From Streptomyces sp. SAI-135 (GTDB lineage: Bacteria; Actinomycetota; Actinomycetes; Streptomycetales; Streptomycetaceae), in NCBI RefSeq assembly GCF_029893805.1, contig NZ_JARXYP010000002.1, forward strand, positions 2,976,001 through 3,040,000: a DNA stretch of 64,000 bases, read 5' to 3'. Below the pieces are notes generated by a model, which saw only the letters and a list, made by a program, of their open reading frames with translations, searched no databases and had not been told where the DNA came from. Shown here in pieces: positions 8,154-16,351 of this stretch. Position numbers and translations under genes: made by a program. Position 1 is the first letter of the stretch; each line of letters begins with the position of its first letter.

Positions 8154-9509
8154 TTGCCGAGTGCCCCCACCCTCTCGCACCCCGTCCGCACCCCCGGCGC
8201 CCCCGAGGCCGTCACCGTGGACCCGGCCCTCGTGAAGCGTGCCGTGAAGGCCGCCGCGCTGGGCAACGCCATGGAGTGGTTCGACTTCGGCGTCTACAGC
8301 TACATCGCCGTCACCCTGGGCAAGGTCTTCTTCCCGTCCGGCAATCCGACGGCCCAGCTCCTGTCCACGTTCGGCGCCTTCGCCGCGGCCTTCCTGGTCC
8401 GTCCGCTCGGCGGCCTGGTCTTCGGCCCGCTGGGCGACCGCGTGGGCCGCCAGAAGGTCCTCGCCGTGACCATGATCATGATGGCGGCCGGCACCTTCGC
8501 CATCGGCCTGATCCCGTCGTACGCCACGATCGGCGTCGGCGCCCCGCTGCTGCTCCTGGCCGCCCGCCTGGTCCAGGGCTTCTCCACCGGCGGCGAGTAC
8601 GCGGGCGCGTCCACCTTCATCGCCGAGTACTCCCCCGACAAGAAGCGCGGCTTCCTCGGCAGCTGGCTGGAGTTCGGCACGCTGGCCGGTTACATCGCCG
8701 GCGCGGGCCTGGTCACGCTGATGACGGCCCTGCTGTCCAGCGAGGACCTGGTGTCCTGGGGCTGGCGGATCCCGTTCCTGATCGCGGGCCCGATGGGTGT
8801 CATCGGCCTGTACCTGCGACTGCGCCTGGAGGAGACCCCGGCGTTCGCGGCCGCGGCCGACGAGGCCGAGTCGAGCCGCCCGAAGGTCCCGCTGCGCGAG
8901 ATGATCACCGGCCAGTGGCGGGCCCTGCTGCTGTGCGTGGGCCTGGTCCTGGTCTTCAACGTCACCGACTACATGCTGCTGTCGTACATGCCGAGCTATC
9001 TGACCAGCGAGCTCAAGTACGACGAGACGCACGGCCTGCTGGTCGTCCTCGCCGTGATGGCGCTGATGATGGTCGTCCAGCCCTTCGCGGGAGCCCTGAG
9101 CGACCGGATCGGCCGCCGCCCGGTGATCGCCGCGGGCTGCGCGGGCTTCCTGGTCCTCTCGGTGCCGGCCCTGCTGCTGATCCGCCAGGGCGGCCTGTTC
9201 GCGATCGCGCTCGGCATGGGTGCGCTGGGCCTGCTCCTGGTGTGCTTCACGGCCGCGATGCCGTCCGCCCTGCCGGCCCTCTTCCCGACCCGGGTGCGCT
9301 ACGGCTCCCTGTCGGTCGGCTTCAACGTCTCGGTGTCCCTCTTCGGCGGCACGACCCCGCTGGTGGTGACCGCCCTGATCGGCGCGACCGGGAACATGAT
9401 GATGCCCGCCTACTACATGATGGCCGCGGCCGTCGTCGGCGGCGTCGCGGTGTGGTTCATGACGGAGTCGGCGGGCCGCCCGCTGCCGGGTTCGCCGCCG
9501 CAGCGGTAA
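8154..9509 (+). CDS. MFS transporter, metabolite:H+ symporter (MHS) family
   Basis: A 451-aa, 12-helix transporter. Diagnostic stretches are GNAMEWFDFGVYSY in helix 1, the loop 2-3 motif GPLGDRVGRQKVL and RLVQGFSTGGEYAGAS in helix 4, all typical of the ProP/KgtP/ShiA branch that imports osmolytes or organic acids with protons. The substrate cannot be read from sequence. The TTG at 8154 is the only start giving the usual short N-terminal tail; a GTG near 8217 is the alternative. It is transcribed alone behind a long leader region with a palindrome. Confidence 0.92.
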   Translation: MPSAPTLSHPVRTPGAPEAVTVDPALVKRAVKAAALGNAMEWFDFGVYSYIAVTLGKVFFPSGNPTAQLLSTFGAFAAAFLVRPLGGLVFGPLGDRVGRQKVLAVTMIMMAAGTFAIGLIPSYATIGVGAPLLLLAARLVQGFSTGGEYAGASTFIAEYSPDKKRGFLGSWLEFGTLAGYIAGAGLVTLMTALLSSEDLVSWGWRIPFLIAGPMGVIGLYLRLRLEETPAFAAAADEAESSRPKVPLREMITGQWRALLLCVGLVLVFNVTDYMLLSYMPSYLTSELKYDETHGLLVVLAVMALMMVVQPFAGALSDRIGRRPVIAAGCAGFLVLSVPALLLIRQGGLFAIALGMGALGLLLVCFTAAMPSALPALFPTRVRYGSLSVGFNVSVSLFGGTTPLVVTALIGATGNMMMPAYYMMAAAVVGGVAVWFMTESAGRPLPGSPPQR

Positions 9510-9553
9510 TTCCCTGACAGGAGCCGGGAGCGCGCCTATATTCATTAGCGCAA

Positions 9554-9574
9554 CTAGTTAGCTGACCTAACTAG
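9554..9574. promoter_or_regulatory. Inverted repeat CTAGTTAG-N5-CTAACTAG, candidate operator
   Basis: Perfect 8-bp arms (9554-9561 and 9567-9574) end 21 bp before the O-methyltransferase start, in an AT-rich patch (TATATTCATTAG just upstream). This is a strong operator candidate for a TetR- or MarR-type repressor. No regulator gene is adjacent. Confidence 0.55.
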
Positions 9575-9595
9575 GCTTATGAAAGGCACAGGTGC

Positions 9596-10267
9596 ATGAG
9601 CGAGTCGCAGTTCTGGGACGACGTCGACGACTACTTCACCACCCACCTCGCCCCGGAGGACGAAGTGCTCCGGGCGGCCCTGCGCGACAGCGAGGCCGCC
9701 GGCCTCCCCTCCATCGCCGTCACGGCGCCACAGGGCAAGCTCCTCCAGCTCCTGGCCCAGATCCAGGGCGCCCGCACGATCCTGGAACTCGGCACGCTCG
9801 GCGGCTACAGCACGATCTGGCTGGCCCGCGCCCTGCCCGCCGACGGCCGCCTGGTCTCACTGGAGTACAGCCCGCAGAACGCCGAGGTCGCGCGCCGCAA
9901 CATCGCCCGGGCGGGCCTCGACAAGGTCGTCGAGGTACGCGTCGGCGCCGCCCTGGAGTCCCTGCCCCGGCTCGCCGACGAACACCCGCCCCCCTTCGAC
10001 CTGGTCTTCATCGACGCCGACAAGGGCAACAACCCGCACTACGTGGAGTGGGCGATCAAGCTCACCGGCCCGGGCAGCCTGATCGTGGTGGACAACGTCG
10101 TACGCGGCGGTCGGGTCGCCGACGCCGGCAACCCCGCCCTCGACGTGCAGGGCACCCGCACCGCGCTCGAACTGATCGGCCGCCACCCCAGGTTGAGCGC
10201 CACCGCGATCCAGACCGTGGGCAGCAAGGGCTACGACGGCTTCGCGCTGGCGCGCGTGCTGCCGTGA
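9596..10267 (+). CDS. SAM-dependent O-methyltransferase, cation-dependent (COMT/CCoAOMT-like)
   Basis: A 223-aa enzyme with SAM motif I LELGTLGGYSTIWLA, the post-motif Asp/Glu loops, and the metal-binding FIDADKG and VVDNVVRGGRV of the Mg-dependent small-molecule O-methyltransferases. Length is typical and the protein is complete. ATG 9596 has GAAAGG upstream. It stands alone, 21 bp behind a perfect palindrome, so it is probably induced by a ligand or stress. A catechol or phenolic acceptor is likely from the family. Confidence 0.93.
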   Translation: MSESQFWDDVDDYFTTHLAPEDEVLRAALRDSEAAGLPSIAVTAPQGKLLQLLAQIQGARTILELGTLGGYSTIWLARALPADGRLVSLEYSPQNAEVARRNIARAGLDKVVEVRVGAALESLPRLADEHPPPFDLVFIDADKGNNPHYVEWAIKLTGPGSLIVVDNVVRGGRVADAGNPALDVQGTRTALELIGRHPRLSATAIQTVGSKGYDGFALARVLP

Positions 10268-10277
10268 CCCGGCCCGC

Positions 10278-10670
10278 TCACACCTCGTGGTAGAAGCCGA
10301 CGTTGACGCTGCGCGGGGCGGTGCGGTCGCGGATCACGATCTCGCCGTTGCCGCCCCGGGGCAGTGTCACGGAGCCGCCGTAGACCAGGGGCTGCGCGTA
10401 GGCCCCGGCCACCAGCTGCACCTCGGACGAGGGATCGGGCTGTGAGCCCTGGAGCCAGGTCACCTGCCAGACGCCCTCGGGCCCGCACAGGAACTCCAGG
10501 TGCACCCGGGAGACGAACAGCCAGTCGTCGGGGGTCGCGAGCCGGCACACGGACCGGTCGCGGCCCACACGCAGCACGGTGCCCGGGTCGCTGGGCGCGT
10601 CGGCCATCTGCATGCCGGCCGTGGCACCCTCCTCCGCCGCGGTGACGACGGCCATGGTGAGTTCGAGCAC
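10278..10670 (-). CDS. FHA-domain protein
   Basis: A 130-aa protein that is essentially one forkhead-associated fold: GTVLRVGRDRSVCRL supplies the conserved GR, and WLFVSRVHLEF supplies the S-R-x-H phosphothreonine-binding strand. GTG 10670 is chosen because AGGAGG lies 5-6 nt upstream; longer upstream starts lack a site. The role is binding a phosphothreonine partner of a Ser/Thr kinase pathway; the kinase is not in the window. Confidence 0.85.
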   Translation of the reverse strand: MLELTMAVVTAAEEGATAGMQMADAPSDPGTVLRVGRDRSVCRLATPDDWLFVSRVHLEFLCGPEGVWQVTWLQGSQPDPSSEVQLVAGAYAQPLVYGGSVTLPRGGNGEIVIRDRTAPRSVNVGFYHEV

Positions 10671-10772
10671 GTGCGCTCCTCCTGGAAGGTCCTTGCGCGG
10701 CAACCACGTCGGCCCACCGCCGCCGCATGATAAATCGCCCGGCACGGCCGTGTCCGGCGCAAGGTACCCGAA

Positions 10773-10810
10773 GACCGGCCTGCCGCCCCACTCCGGGCGA
10801 CAGGCCGGTC
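10773..10810 (-). terminator. Hairpin terminator downstream of 10829-11449
   Basis: Perfect 10-bp arms GACCGGCCTG (10773-10782) and CAGGCCGGTC (10801-10810) enclose an 18-nt loop, just past the stop of the leftward gene. There is no U-tract, as is usual in this GC range. Confidence 0.55.
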
Positions 10811-10828
10811 GTACGCGTGAACGACGCG

Positions 10829-11449
10829 TCAGCTGTGCAGCAGGCGCTCCGTCAGCTCGCGGTAGTCCCGCAGCGCCAGCCGGAGTTGCTCGGTGTCACC
10901 CGCGCTCACCGCCTTGCCCTGCCCGCCGTCACCGGTCTGCCAGGAGTTGCGCAGGGTGCGCCGACGCTGCTTGACGGCCTCGGCGAACCGGGCGGCGACC
11001 TCCTCCAGCACGTGGTCGGCCTCCTCGACGGCGGACCGCGGCTCGTCGACGAACCCGGCGACGGCGTGCTGGAGCCGCGCGCCGAGCTTGTCGCACTCGT
11101 CGTGCGGCAGCAGCCGGGCCTCACGACCGGCGTGACCGCCGTGGCCCTCGCGACCGGCGACGCCGTCACGGTCTCCGCTGTCCGGGGCCCCGCCCAGGCC
11201 CGCGACGTCCCGTCCGCGCTCGGTCTCACGGCCGAAGGCGGTCGTGGTCGTACGGTCGCGGTCGGCGCCCGAGTCGTCCCCGAGGCCGCGCCGCTCGGCA
11301 CCGGCCGTGCCCGTCTGGCCCGGCGCCTCCGTCTCGGTGGGCGCGACCAGCGGGCTGTGCGAACCCGCGGGGTCGTTGCCGGTGCCCCTGCCGATCCTTC
11401 CCTCACCCGGGCCGCCCTCGGCGCCCGGCCTGCTCACGGCATCCGTCAT
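10829..11449 (-). CDS. Hypothetical protein, paralogue of the adjacent membrane protein's tail
   Basis: A 206-aa protein. The first ~110 residues are a low-complexity, Gly/Asp/Arg-rich disordered region. The last ~95 are helical and carry FVDEPRSAVEEADHVLEE, closely matching FVDSPREAVAEADRLLAE in the upstream neighbour. It has no signal or membrane segment. ATG 11449 follows GGGGAG. It begins 5 nt after the neighbour's stop, so the two form an operon. Family unknown to me; an interaction partner of the neighbour is plausible. Confidence 0.75.
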   Translation of the reverse strand: MTDAVSRPGAEGGPGEGRIGRGTGNDPAGSHSPLVAPTETEAPGQTGTAGAERRGLGDDSGADRDRTTTTAFGRETERGRDVAGLGGAPDSGDRDGVAGREGHGGHAGREARLLPHDECDKLGARLQHAVAGFVDEPRSAVEEADHVLEEVAARFAEAVKQRRRTLRNSWQTGDGGQGKAVSAGDTEQLRLALRDYRELTERLLHS

Positions 11450-11454
11450 GTCAC

Positions 11455-12150
11455 TCAACTCCCCTTCGCGTGACGCCTGTTGAATGCCCACGGCAGGTGT
11501 CCGCGGCTGTCGTTGCGACCGTCGCGGGGCTGACCGGCGCGCGCGTGGGACCCGCCGGTGGGTGTACGGGACTCCTCACGACTGCTTGCCGGGCCGACGA
11601 GGTCCTCGAAGAGGGCCCGCGCCTCGACCATGGCCGCGCGCATGTCCTCGGTGTCCGTCCGGCCGTCGCCGTCCTGCCGGGCGTTCGTGCGGGCACCCGC
11701 CACCGCGTGCACCCGCCGGTAGCCGTGCACATGGTGCGCGTGGTGCACGGACAGCGCGTTGAACTGTTCCTCGTACTGCCCGCCGCCCGGGAAGCCCCGG
11801 GCCTCGGCGAGCTCGGCGAGCAGCCGGTCGGCCTCGGCGACGGCCTCACGGGGAGAGTCGACGAAGCGTTCCTGGGCGGCCGTCCAGCGGTCCTCGTACC
11901 GCTGGCGCTCCGCCGGGTCCAGTGGCTGCTCGCGCAGGGATCCATGCCGCTCGACGCGCTCGGCGAGTTCGCGCTCGGCGGCCTTCTCGTCCCCGTCGTG
12001 CCGGGCCACGGTACGGTCGTATTCGGGCCCGAAGCGCCGCTTCAGGCCCCGGCCGTGCTGTGGGCCCCGGCCACGCAGGGTCAGGACGGCCGCCACGACG
12101 AGCACGGCCGCCACGATCACGATCAGAGCGATGATCAGGCCTGTTGACAT
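11455..12150 (-). CDS. Single-pass membrane protein with charged helical cytoplasmic domain
   Basis: A 231-aa protein with one N-terminal transmembrane helix (about 4-22, TGLIIALIVIVAAVLVVAAV), followed by an acidic/basic helical region with FVDSPREAVAEADRLLAE and a His-rich stretch VHHAHHVHGYRRVH. ATG 12150 puts the helix at the N terminus; an upstream in-frame start would bury it. It is the first gene of a two-gene operon with its soluble paralogue. No recognised family. Confidence 0.78.
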   Translation of the reverse strand: MSTGLIIALIVIVAAVLVVAAVLTLRGRGPQHGRGLKRRFGPEYDRTVARHDGDEKAAERELAERVERHGSLREQPLDPAERQRYEDRWTAAQERFVDSPREAVAEADRLLAELAEARGFPGGGQYEEQFNALSVHHAHHVHGYRRVHAVAGARTNARQDGDGRTDTEDMRAAMVEARALFEDLVGPASSREESRTPTGGSHARAGQPRDGRNDSRGHLPWAFNRRHAKGS

Positions 12151-12239
12151 GTCTGCCGGGTTGCCCTGAACGTTTGCTTGAAACCGTCTCCATATATGTG
12201 TAAGCGCCAATCAGGCCATGTCGACAAGGGACGGCCCAC

Positions 12240-12268
12240 CGTTCAGGGGCGCGGGGAACTGCGCGAAA
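12240..12268. repeat. Common Streptomyces interspersed element at the MFS 3' end
   Basis: The sequence around GGGGCGCGGGGAACTGCGCG resembles short elements I recognise as very common between Streptomyces genes. Here it supplies the last codons and stop of the DHA2 exporter (tail SRSSPRP). Similar pieces lie at 44208-44280 and 54739-54752. Identification is from memory, not from a search. Confidence 0.5.
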
Positions 12269-14309
12269 CGCCCGCCTCAACGCCGGAGGCAACGGGCTGT
12301 TCCCGGTCCGAGCCGCACAGCTCGTCGTTCAGGTCCTTCACCAGCTGGGCCAGATCGGTCGGGCGGTCGGGTCCCCACCAGTCGCCCAGGAGCTCGCCCA
12401 GTGACTCCTCCCGGGCCGCCGCGAGGCGGCCGGCGACCGCACGGCCGGCCTCGGTGAGCTGGAGGTCGAGGCCCCGCCGGGAGGCCAGCCCGCGCTCCTC
12501 CACCTGCCGCGCCGCCTCGACGATCACGCCCAACGGCACGGACGTGCGCTCTGCGAGCAGCGCCGGCTCCACCCACCCGTACTTCCGCATCCGCAGCAGC
12601 AGCCAGCTCGACGCGGGCAGCAGGTCGTACCCGGCCCGCGCGGTGATCTCGCGGTAGATCTCCCGCCGCCCCTCCCGGGTCCCGAGCACCGACAGCGCCC
12701 GGCACACCTCGTCGTACGACGACCGCTCGACCGGGTTGCTGGCCAGCGTCTCCGTGACGTCGGGTGCCGTGACGGAACCCCGCAGCCGGTCCTCCTTGAG
12801 GAACCAGGCGAGCACGAACCCGAGGAAGGCGACGGGCGCGGCATAGAGGAAGACGTCGGTGATCGAGGAGGCGTACGCATGCAGCGCCTCGGGCCTGAGC
12901 GAGCCCGGCAGCTCCGCGAGCCCCCGGGAGTCGGCCTCCAGCTCCGACACCGAGACACCGGGCGGCAGTTGGGCCCCGCGCAGGGCCTCGGCCAGCTTGT
13001 CCCCGAGCCGGTTCGCGAAGACCGTACCGAAGATGGCGACACCGAAGGACGCCCCGATGGACCGGAAGAAGGTCGCACCGGAGGTGGCGACGCCGAGATC
13101 CTCGTACGACACGGCGTTCTGCACGATCAGCACCAGCACCTGCATGACCAGGCCGAGCCCCAGCCCGAACACACAGAAGTAGGCGCTCATCACCCAGGTG
13201 GAACTGCTCTCGTCGAGCCGGTGCAGGAGCAGCAGTCCGAGCGTGGTGACTCCGGTCCCGGCCACCGGGAACACCTTCCAGCGCCCGGTGCGGCTGACGA
13301 TCTGCCCGGAGACGGTCGAGGACAGCAGCAGCCCGAACACCATGGGCAGCATGTGCACCCCGGACATGGTCGGCGACACGCCCTGCACCACCTGGAGGAA
13401 GGTGGGCAGATAGGTCATGGCCCCGAACATCGCGAACCCGACGATGAAGCTGATGACGGCGGACAGGGTGAAGGTCCGCACCCGGAAGAGCTTCAGCGGC
13501 AGCACGGGCTCGGCGGCCCGCCGTTCGACGGCCACGAAGGCGACCGCGAGCACCACTCCCAGCACCGCCAGCCCGACGATCTGCGGCGAGCCCCACCCCC
13601 AGGTGTTCCCGCCGAGCGAGGCCACCAGCACCAGACAGGTGGCGACGGCGGCGATGAGGAAGGTCCCCAGGTAGTCGATGACGTGCTGGGTCGACTTGCG
13701 CGGGATCCGCAGCACCACGGCGATCACGGCCAGCGCGACCACGCCGACCGGAAGGTTGACGTAGAACACCCAGCGCCAGCTCAGATGCTCGGTGAACAGC
13801 CCGCCCAGCAACGGCCCGAGCACGCTCGTAGCCCCGAACACCGCCCCGAAGAGCCCCTGGTAACGGCCGCGTTCGCGCGGCGGGACGAGATCGCCGACGA
13901 TCGCCATCGACAGCACCATCAGCCCGCCGCCGCCCAGCCCCTGCAGCGCCCGGAAGGCGATCAGCTGGGTCATGTCCTGGGACATGCCGCACAGCGCCGA
14001 GCCGATCAGGAAGATCACGATCGCGGTCTGGAACAGCCGCTTGCGCCCGTACTGGTCGCCGAGTTTGCCCCACAGCGGGGTGGCCGCCGTGGAGGCCAGC
14101 AGATACGCGGTGACGACCCAGGACAGATGCTCCATGCCACCGAGGTCGCTGACGATGGTGGGCAGCGCGGTGGACACGATCGTCTGGTCCAGCGCGGCGA
14201 GCAGCATGCCGAGCAGCAGGGCCCCGATCGAGACGAGCACGTTGCCGGACACGTGAGGTTCTCGCGCGTCTCGCACATCCTCCGTCGTACCGTGCGCGTC
14301 CGCGGCCAT
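12243..14309 (-). CDS. DHA2 (EmrB/QacA) MFS exporter with C-terminal winged-helix domain
   Basis: A 688-aa protein. The first ~520 residues are a 14-helix drug:H+ antiporter with motif A GKLGDQYGRKRLF, ALDQTIVSTALPTI in helix 1 and antiporter motif GPLLGGLFTEHLSWRWVFYVN. After residue ~530 comes a soluble ~150-aa extension (EITARAGYDLLPASSWLLLRM ... PLGVIVEAARQVEERGL ... LTEAGRAVAGRL) that reads as a MarR-like winged helix. ATG 14309 follows GGGAGG. It is divergent from the peptidoglycan-binding gene. It probably exports drugs; the tail may regulate or be regulatory debris. Confidence 0.9.
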   Translation of the reverse strand: MAADAHGTTEDVRDAREPHVSGNVLVSIGALLLGMLLAALDQTIVSTALPTIVSDLGGMEHLSWVVTAYLLASTAATPLWGKLGDQYGRKRLFQTAIVIFLIGSALCGMSQDMTQLIAFRALQGLGGGGLMVLSMAIVGDLVPPRERGRYQGLFGAVFGATSVLGPLLGGLFTEHLSWRWVFYVNLPVGVVALAVIAVVLRIPRKSTQHVIDYLGTFLIAAVATCLVLVASLGGNTWGWGSPQIVGLAVLGVVLAVAFVAVERRAAEPVLPLKLFRVRTFTLSAVISFIVGFAMFGAMTYLPTFLQVVQGVSPTMSGVHMLPMVFGLLLSSTVSGQIVSRTGRWKVFPVAGTGVTTLGLLLLHRLDESSSTWVMSAYFCVFGLGLGLVMQVLVLIVQNAVSYEDLGVATSGATFFRSIGASFGVAIFGTVFANRLGDKLAEALRGAQLPPGVSVSELEADSRGLAELPGSLRPEALHAYASSITDVFLYAAPVAFLGFVLAWFLKEDRLRGSVTAPDVTETLASNPVERSSYDEVCRALSVLGTREGRREIYREITARAGYDLLPASSWLLLRMRKYGWVEPALLAERTSVPLGVIVEAARQVEERGLASRRGLDLQLTEAGRAVAGRLAAAREESLGELLGDWWGPDRPTDLAQLVKDLNDELCGSDREQPVASGVEAGVSRSSPRP

Positions 14310-14469
14310 GAAGACCTCCCGAGGCTCTCGTTCCCTCTCCATCGTGGTCGGTGTGACCGTTTACGGCCTGTTGAGTCCTGTTGGAAGCCGATATTCCGGG
14401 GGCTTCCGAAAGTCGGCTGTGGAGGGGTTCTGCATAATCTCTGGAGTTTGTGAGGGGAGGGACGAACAC

Positions 14470-15408
14470 ATGGCGGATTCGAGCGGCCATCTGTGCCCGG
14501 AGTGCGGGGCGCCGAGAGGGGCGGACCACACCCCGTCGTGCGGGTGCACCCAGCGCGCGTCGGACGCGCTGCGGGAAGCGCGTACGGCGGAGGCGGCAGC
14601 GGCGGAGGACTTCGATCCGCTGCGCATACGGCCGTACGTGGAGCTGGACGGGGAGACCGCGCCGGTGCCGCGGGTGCCCGCACCGGACGCCACGATGCCG
14701 CTGCGCGCGCCGGCGCCGCCGTCGGGCGCCCCGAGTCCCACCGATCTGAGCCTGTTCGAGTCGGAGGAGGACCGCTCCGCCCACGGCCCGGACCCGCGCC
14801 CGCGCCGCACCCGTCGCCGTACCGTCCTCCTCGCCTCGTCCGGGGCGGTGGTGGCCGTGGTCGCGGCGGCCGGTTTCGCCAGTGGGCTGTTCGCCTACGA
14901 GCCGCCGTCGCGGGACGAGGCGGGACCGCAGGACGTACGGCCGGCCGTCCCGGACGTGACGACGACCGTGCCGTCGGCGTCCCCGTCCACGGCCACACCG
15001 TCGCCACGGCCGTCGTCGGCGCACCCGTCCGCGACCGCGAGCGCGAGCCCCTCGGCCTCTCCGTCCCCGTCGAGGTCCAGCGCCTCCCCCGGCCCTTCCT
15101 TCACGACCGCGCCCCCGGCGTCCCCGACGGCCTCCGCCGCGACGAAGCCGGCGGCCGGGGCCGACTCGGCGCAGGAGGCGGCTCCGCCGGTGCTGCGGCG
15201 GGGGTCCGACGGCCCGGAGGTGGTCGAGCTCGAACTGCGGCTCACCCAGGTCGGCCTGTACGGCCGCAAGCCCTCCGGCCACTACAACGAGGGGGTCGAG
15301 GACGCGGTCGCGATGTATCAGTGGCAGCGGGGACTCCAGGGGACGGAACGCGGGGTGTACGACCTGCTGACCCGAGAGCGACTGGAGTCGGAGACCAGGG
15401 AGCCGTAG
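14470..15408 (+). CDS. Membrane-anchored peptidoglycan-binding protein with zinc-ribbon-like N terminus
   Basis: A 312-aa protein in four parts. An N-terminal Cys cluster (C9, C12, C24, C26) looks like a zinc ribbon. An Ala/Pro linker is followed by one transmembrane helix (about 118-142) after an Arg-rich stop. A long Ser/Pro/Thr spacer (~150-235) crosses the wall. The C-terminal PG_binding_1 domain (RRGSDGPEVVELELRLTQVG ... YNEGVEDAVAMYQ) completes it. The cytosolic ribbon and outside wall-binding domain suggest a sensor or anchor. ATG 14470 follows GAGGGGAGGG. This architecture recurs in Streptomyces; its function is unknown. Confidence 0.85.
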   Translation: MADSSGHLCPECGAPRGADHTPSCGCTQRASDALREARTAEAAAAEDFDPLRIRPYVELDGETAPVPRVPAPDATMPLRAPAPPSGAPSPTDLSLFESEEDRSAHGPDPRPRRTRRRTVLLASSGAVVAVVAAAGFASGLFAYEPPSRDEAGPQDVRPAVPDVTTTVPSASPSTATPSPRPSSAHPSATASASPSASPSPSRSSASPGPSFTTAPPASPTASAATKPAAGADSAQEAAPPVLRRGSDGPEVVELELRLTQVGLYGRKPSGHYNEGVEDAVAMYQWQRGLQGTERGVYDLLTRERLESETREP

Positions 15409-15544
15409 GAGACGCTCCGCGCCACCGGGGCCCCGGCCTCGCCGAGCCGGATGCGCAGGGCGCCGGGGCCGCCTGGCGTGCGACCGACCGCGCTCGCCCC
15501 GCGGCTGCGCGCCGCCGGAGGGCAGGCCTGTCGGTACGGGGGAG

Positions 15545-15604
15545 GCGCGGGTCTTCCCAGGCGTGAGGCGGCCGGCGCGGGTCTTCCGGGACATGAGGCG
15601 GCCA
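15545..15604. repeat. 30-bp tandem duplication
   Basis: Two adjacent 30-bp units (15545-15574 and 15575-15604) begin with GCGCGGGTCTTCC and end with GAGGCGGCC; they differ at about 7 positions. They lie in the non-coding stretch downstream of the peptidoglycan-binding gene. Confidence 0.6.
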
Positions 15605-15699
15605 GGGTCGGATCGGGCGGTCGCCGTCCGGCGGTGAGCGTGCCGTTCACCCCTTCGCAGACCGCGCTCGGCCAACGCCCCAGACGGCACCACGTCCCG

Positions 15700-16351
15700 G
15701 TGGAGGGGGCCGGTAGAGCGGGCCCGGTGGAGCGTCCCGGTGAGCGGCGCGCCGGGAAGACTCGCCCCGGCCCCGCCCGCCCCGTACGGCTGCCAGCCCA
15801 CCTGTAGCCGGATCATGCCGTCCCCCAGTGCCTCCGCACCGCGTCCCGCGGCAGGGAGCCCGCCGCAGCGGGCCGGTAGAGCGGCGCACCGGGAAGATTC
15901 GCCCCAGCCCCGCACCCCGTACGGCTGCCAGCCCACGTGCAGCCGGATCATGCCGTCCCCCAGCGCCTCCGCACCGCGTCCCGCCGCGGCAGGCCCGACA
16001 GAGCGGCCCGGTGAAGCGGCCCGGTAGAGCGGCGCGCCGGGAAGATTCGCCCTGGCCCCGCACCGCGTCCCGCCGCAGCGGGCCGGTAGAGCGGTGCACC
16101 GGGAAGACCCCTCCCGGCCCCGCCCGCCCCGTACGGCTGCCAGCCCACGTGCAGCCGGATCATGCCGTCCCCCAGTGCCTCCGCACCGCGTCCCGCCGCG
16201 GCAGGCCCGACAGAGCGGCCCGGTGAAGCGGCCCGGTAGAGCGGCGCGCCGGGAAGATTCGCCCCGGCCCCGCACCGCGTCCCGCCGCAGCGGGCCGGTA
16301 GAGCGGTGCACCGGGAAGACCCCTCCCGGCCCCGCCCGCCCCGTACGGCTG
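15700..16351 (-). repeat. Tandem copies of the HAD gene 3' end (212-bp unit)
   Basis: Units 15916-16127 and 16128-16339 are both 212 bp and differ at only two positions (C/T in the GCGCC/GTGCC segment, T/C later). A third, internally deleted copy (135 bp) is at 15781-15915, with scraps further left. The first ~57 bp of each unit repeat the last codons of the HAD gene; the rest repeats its downstream sequence. The copies read LHVGWQPYG where the real gene has LHVG-stop. Because 212 is not a multiple of 3 they are out of frame with each other, so this is duplicated debris and not coding repeats. The remainder, 15409-15700, holds no gene I can support. Confidence 0.85.

Noticed and set aside
15700..16351. 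CRISPR array or coding repeats
   Set aside because: Units are 212 bp without unique spacers, are not multiples of 3 and derive from a gene end.
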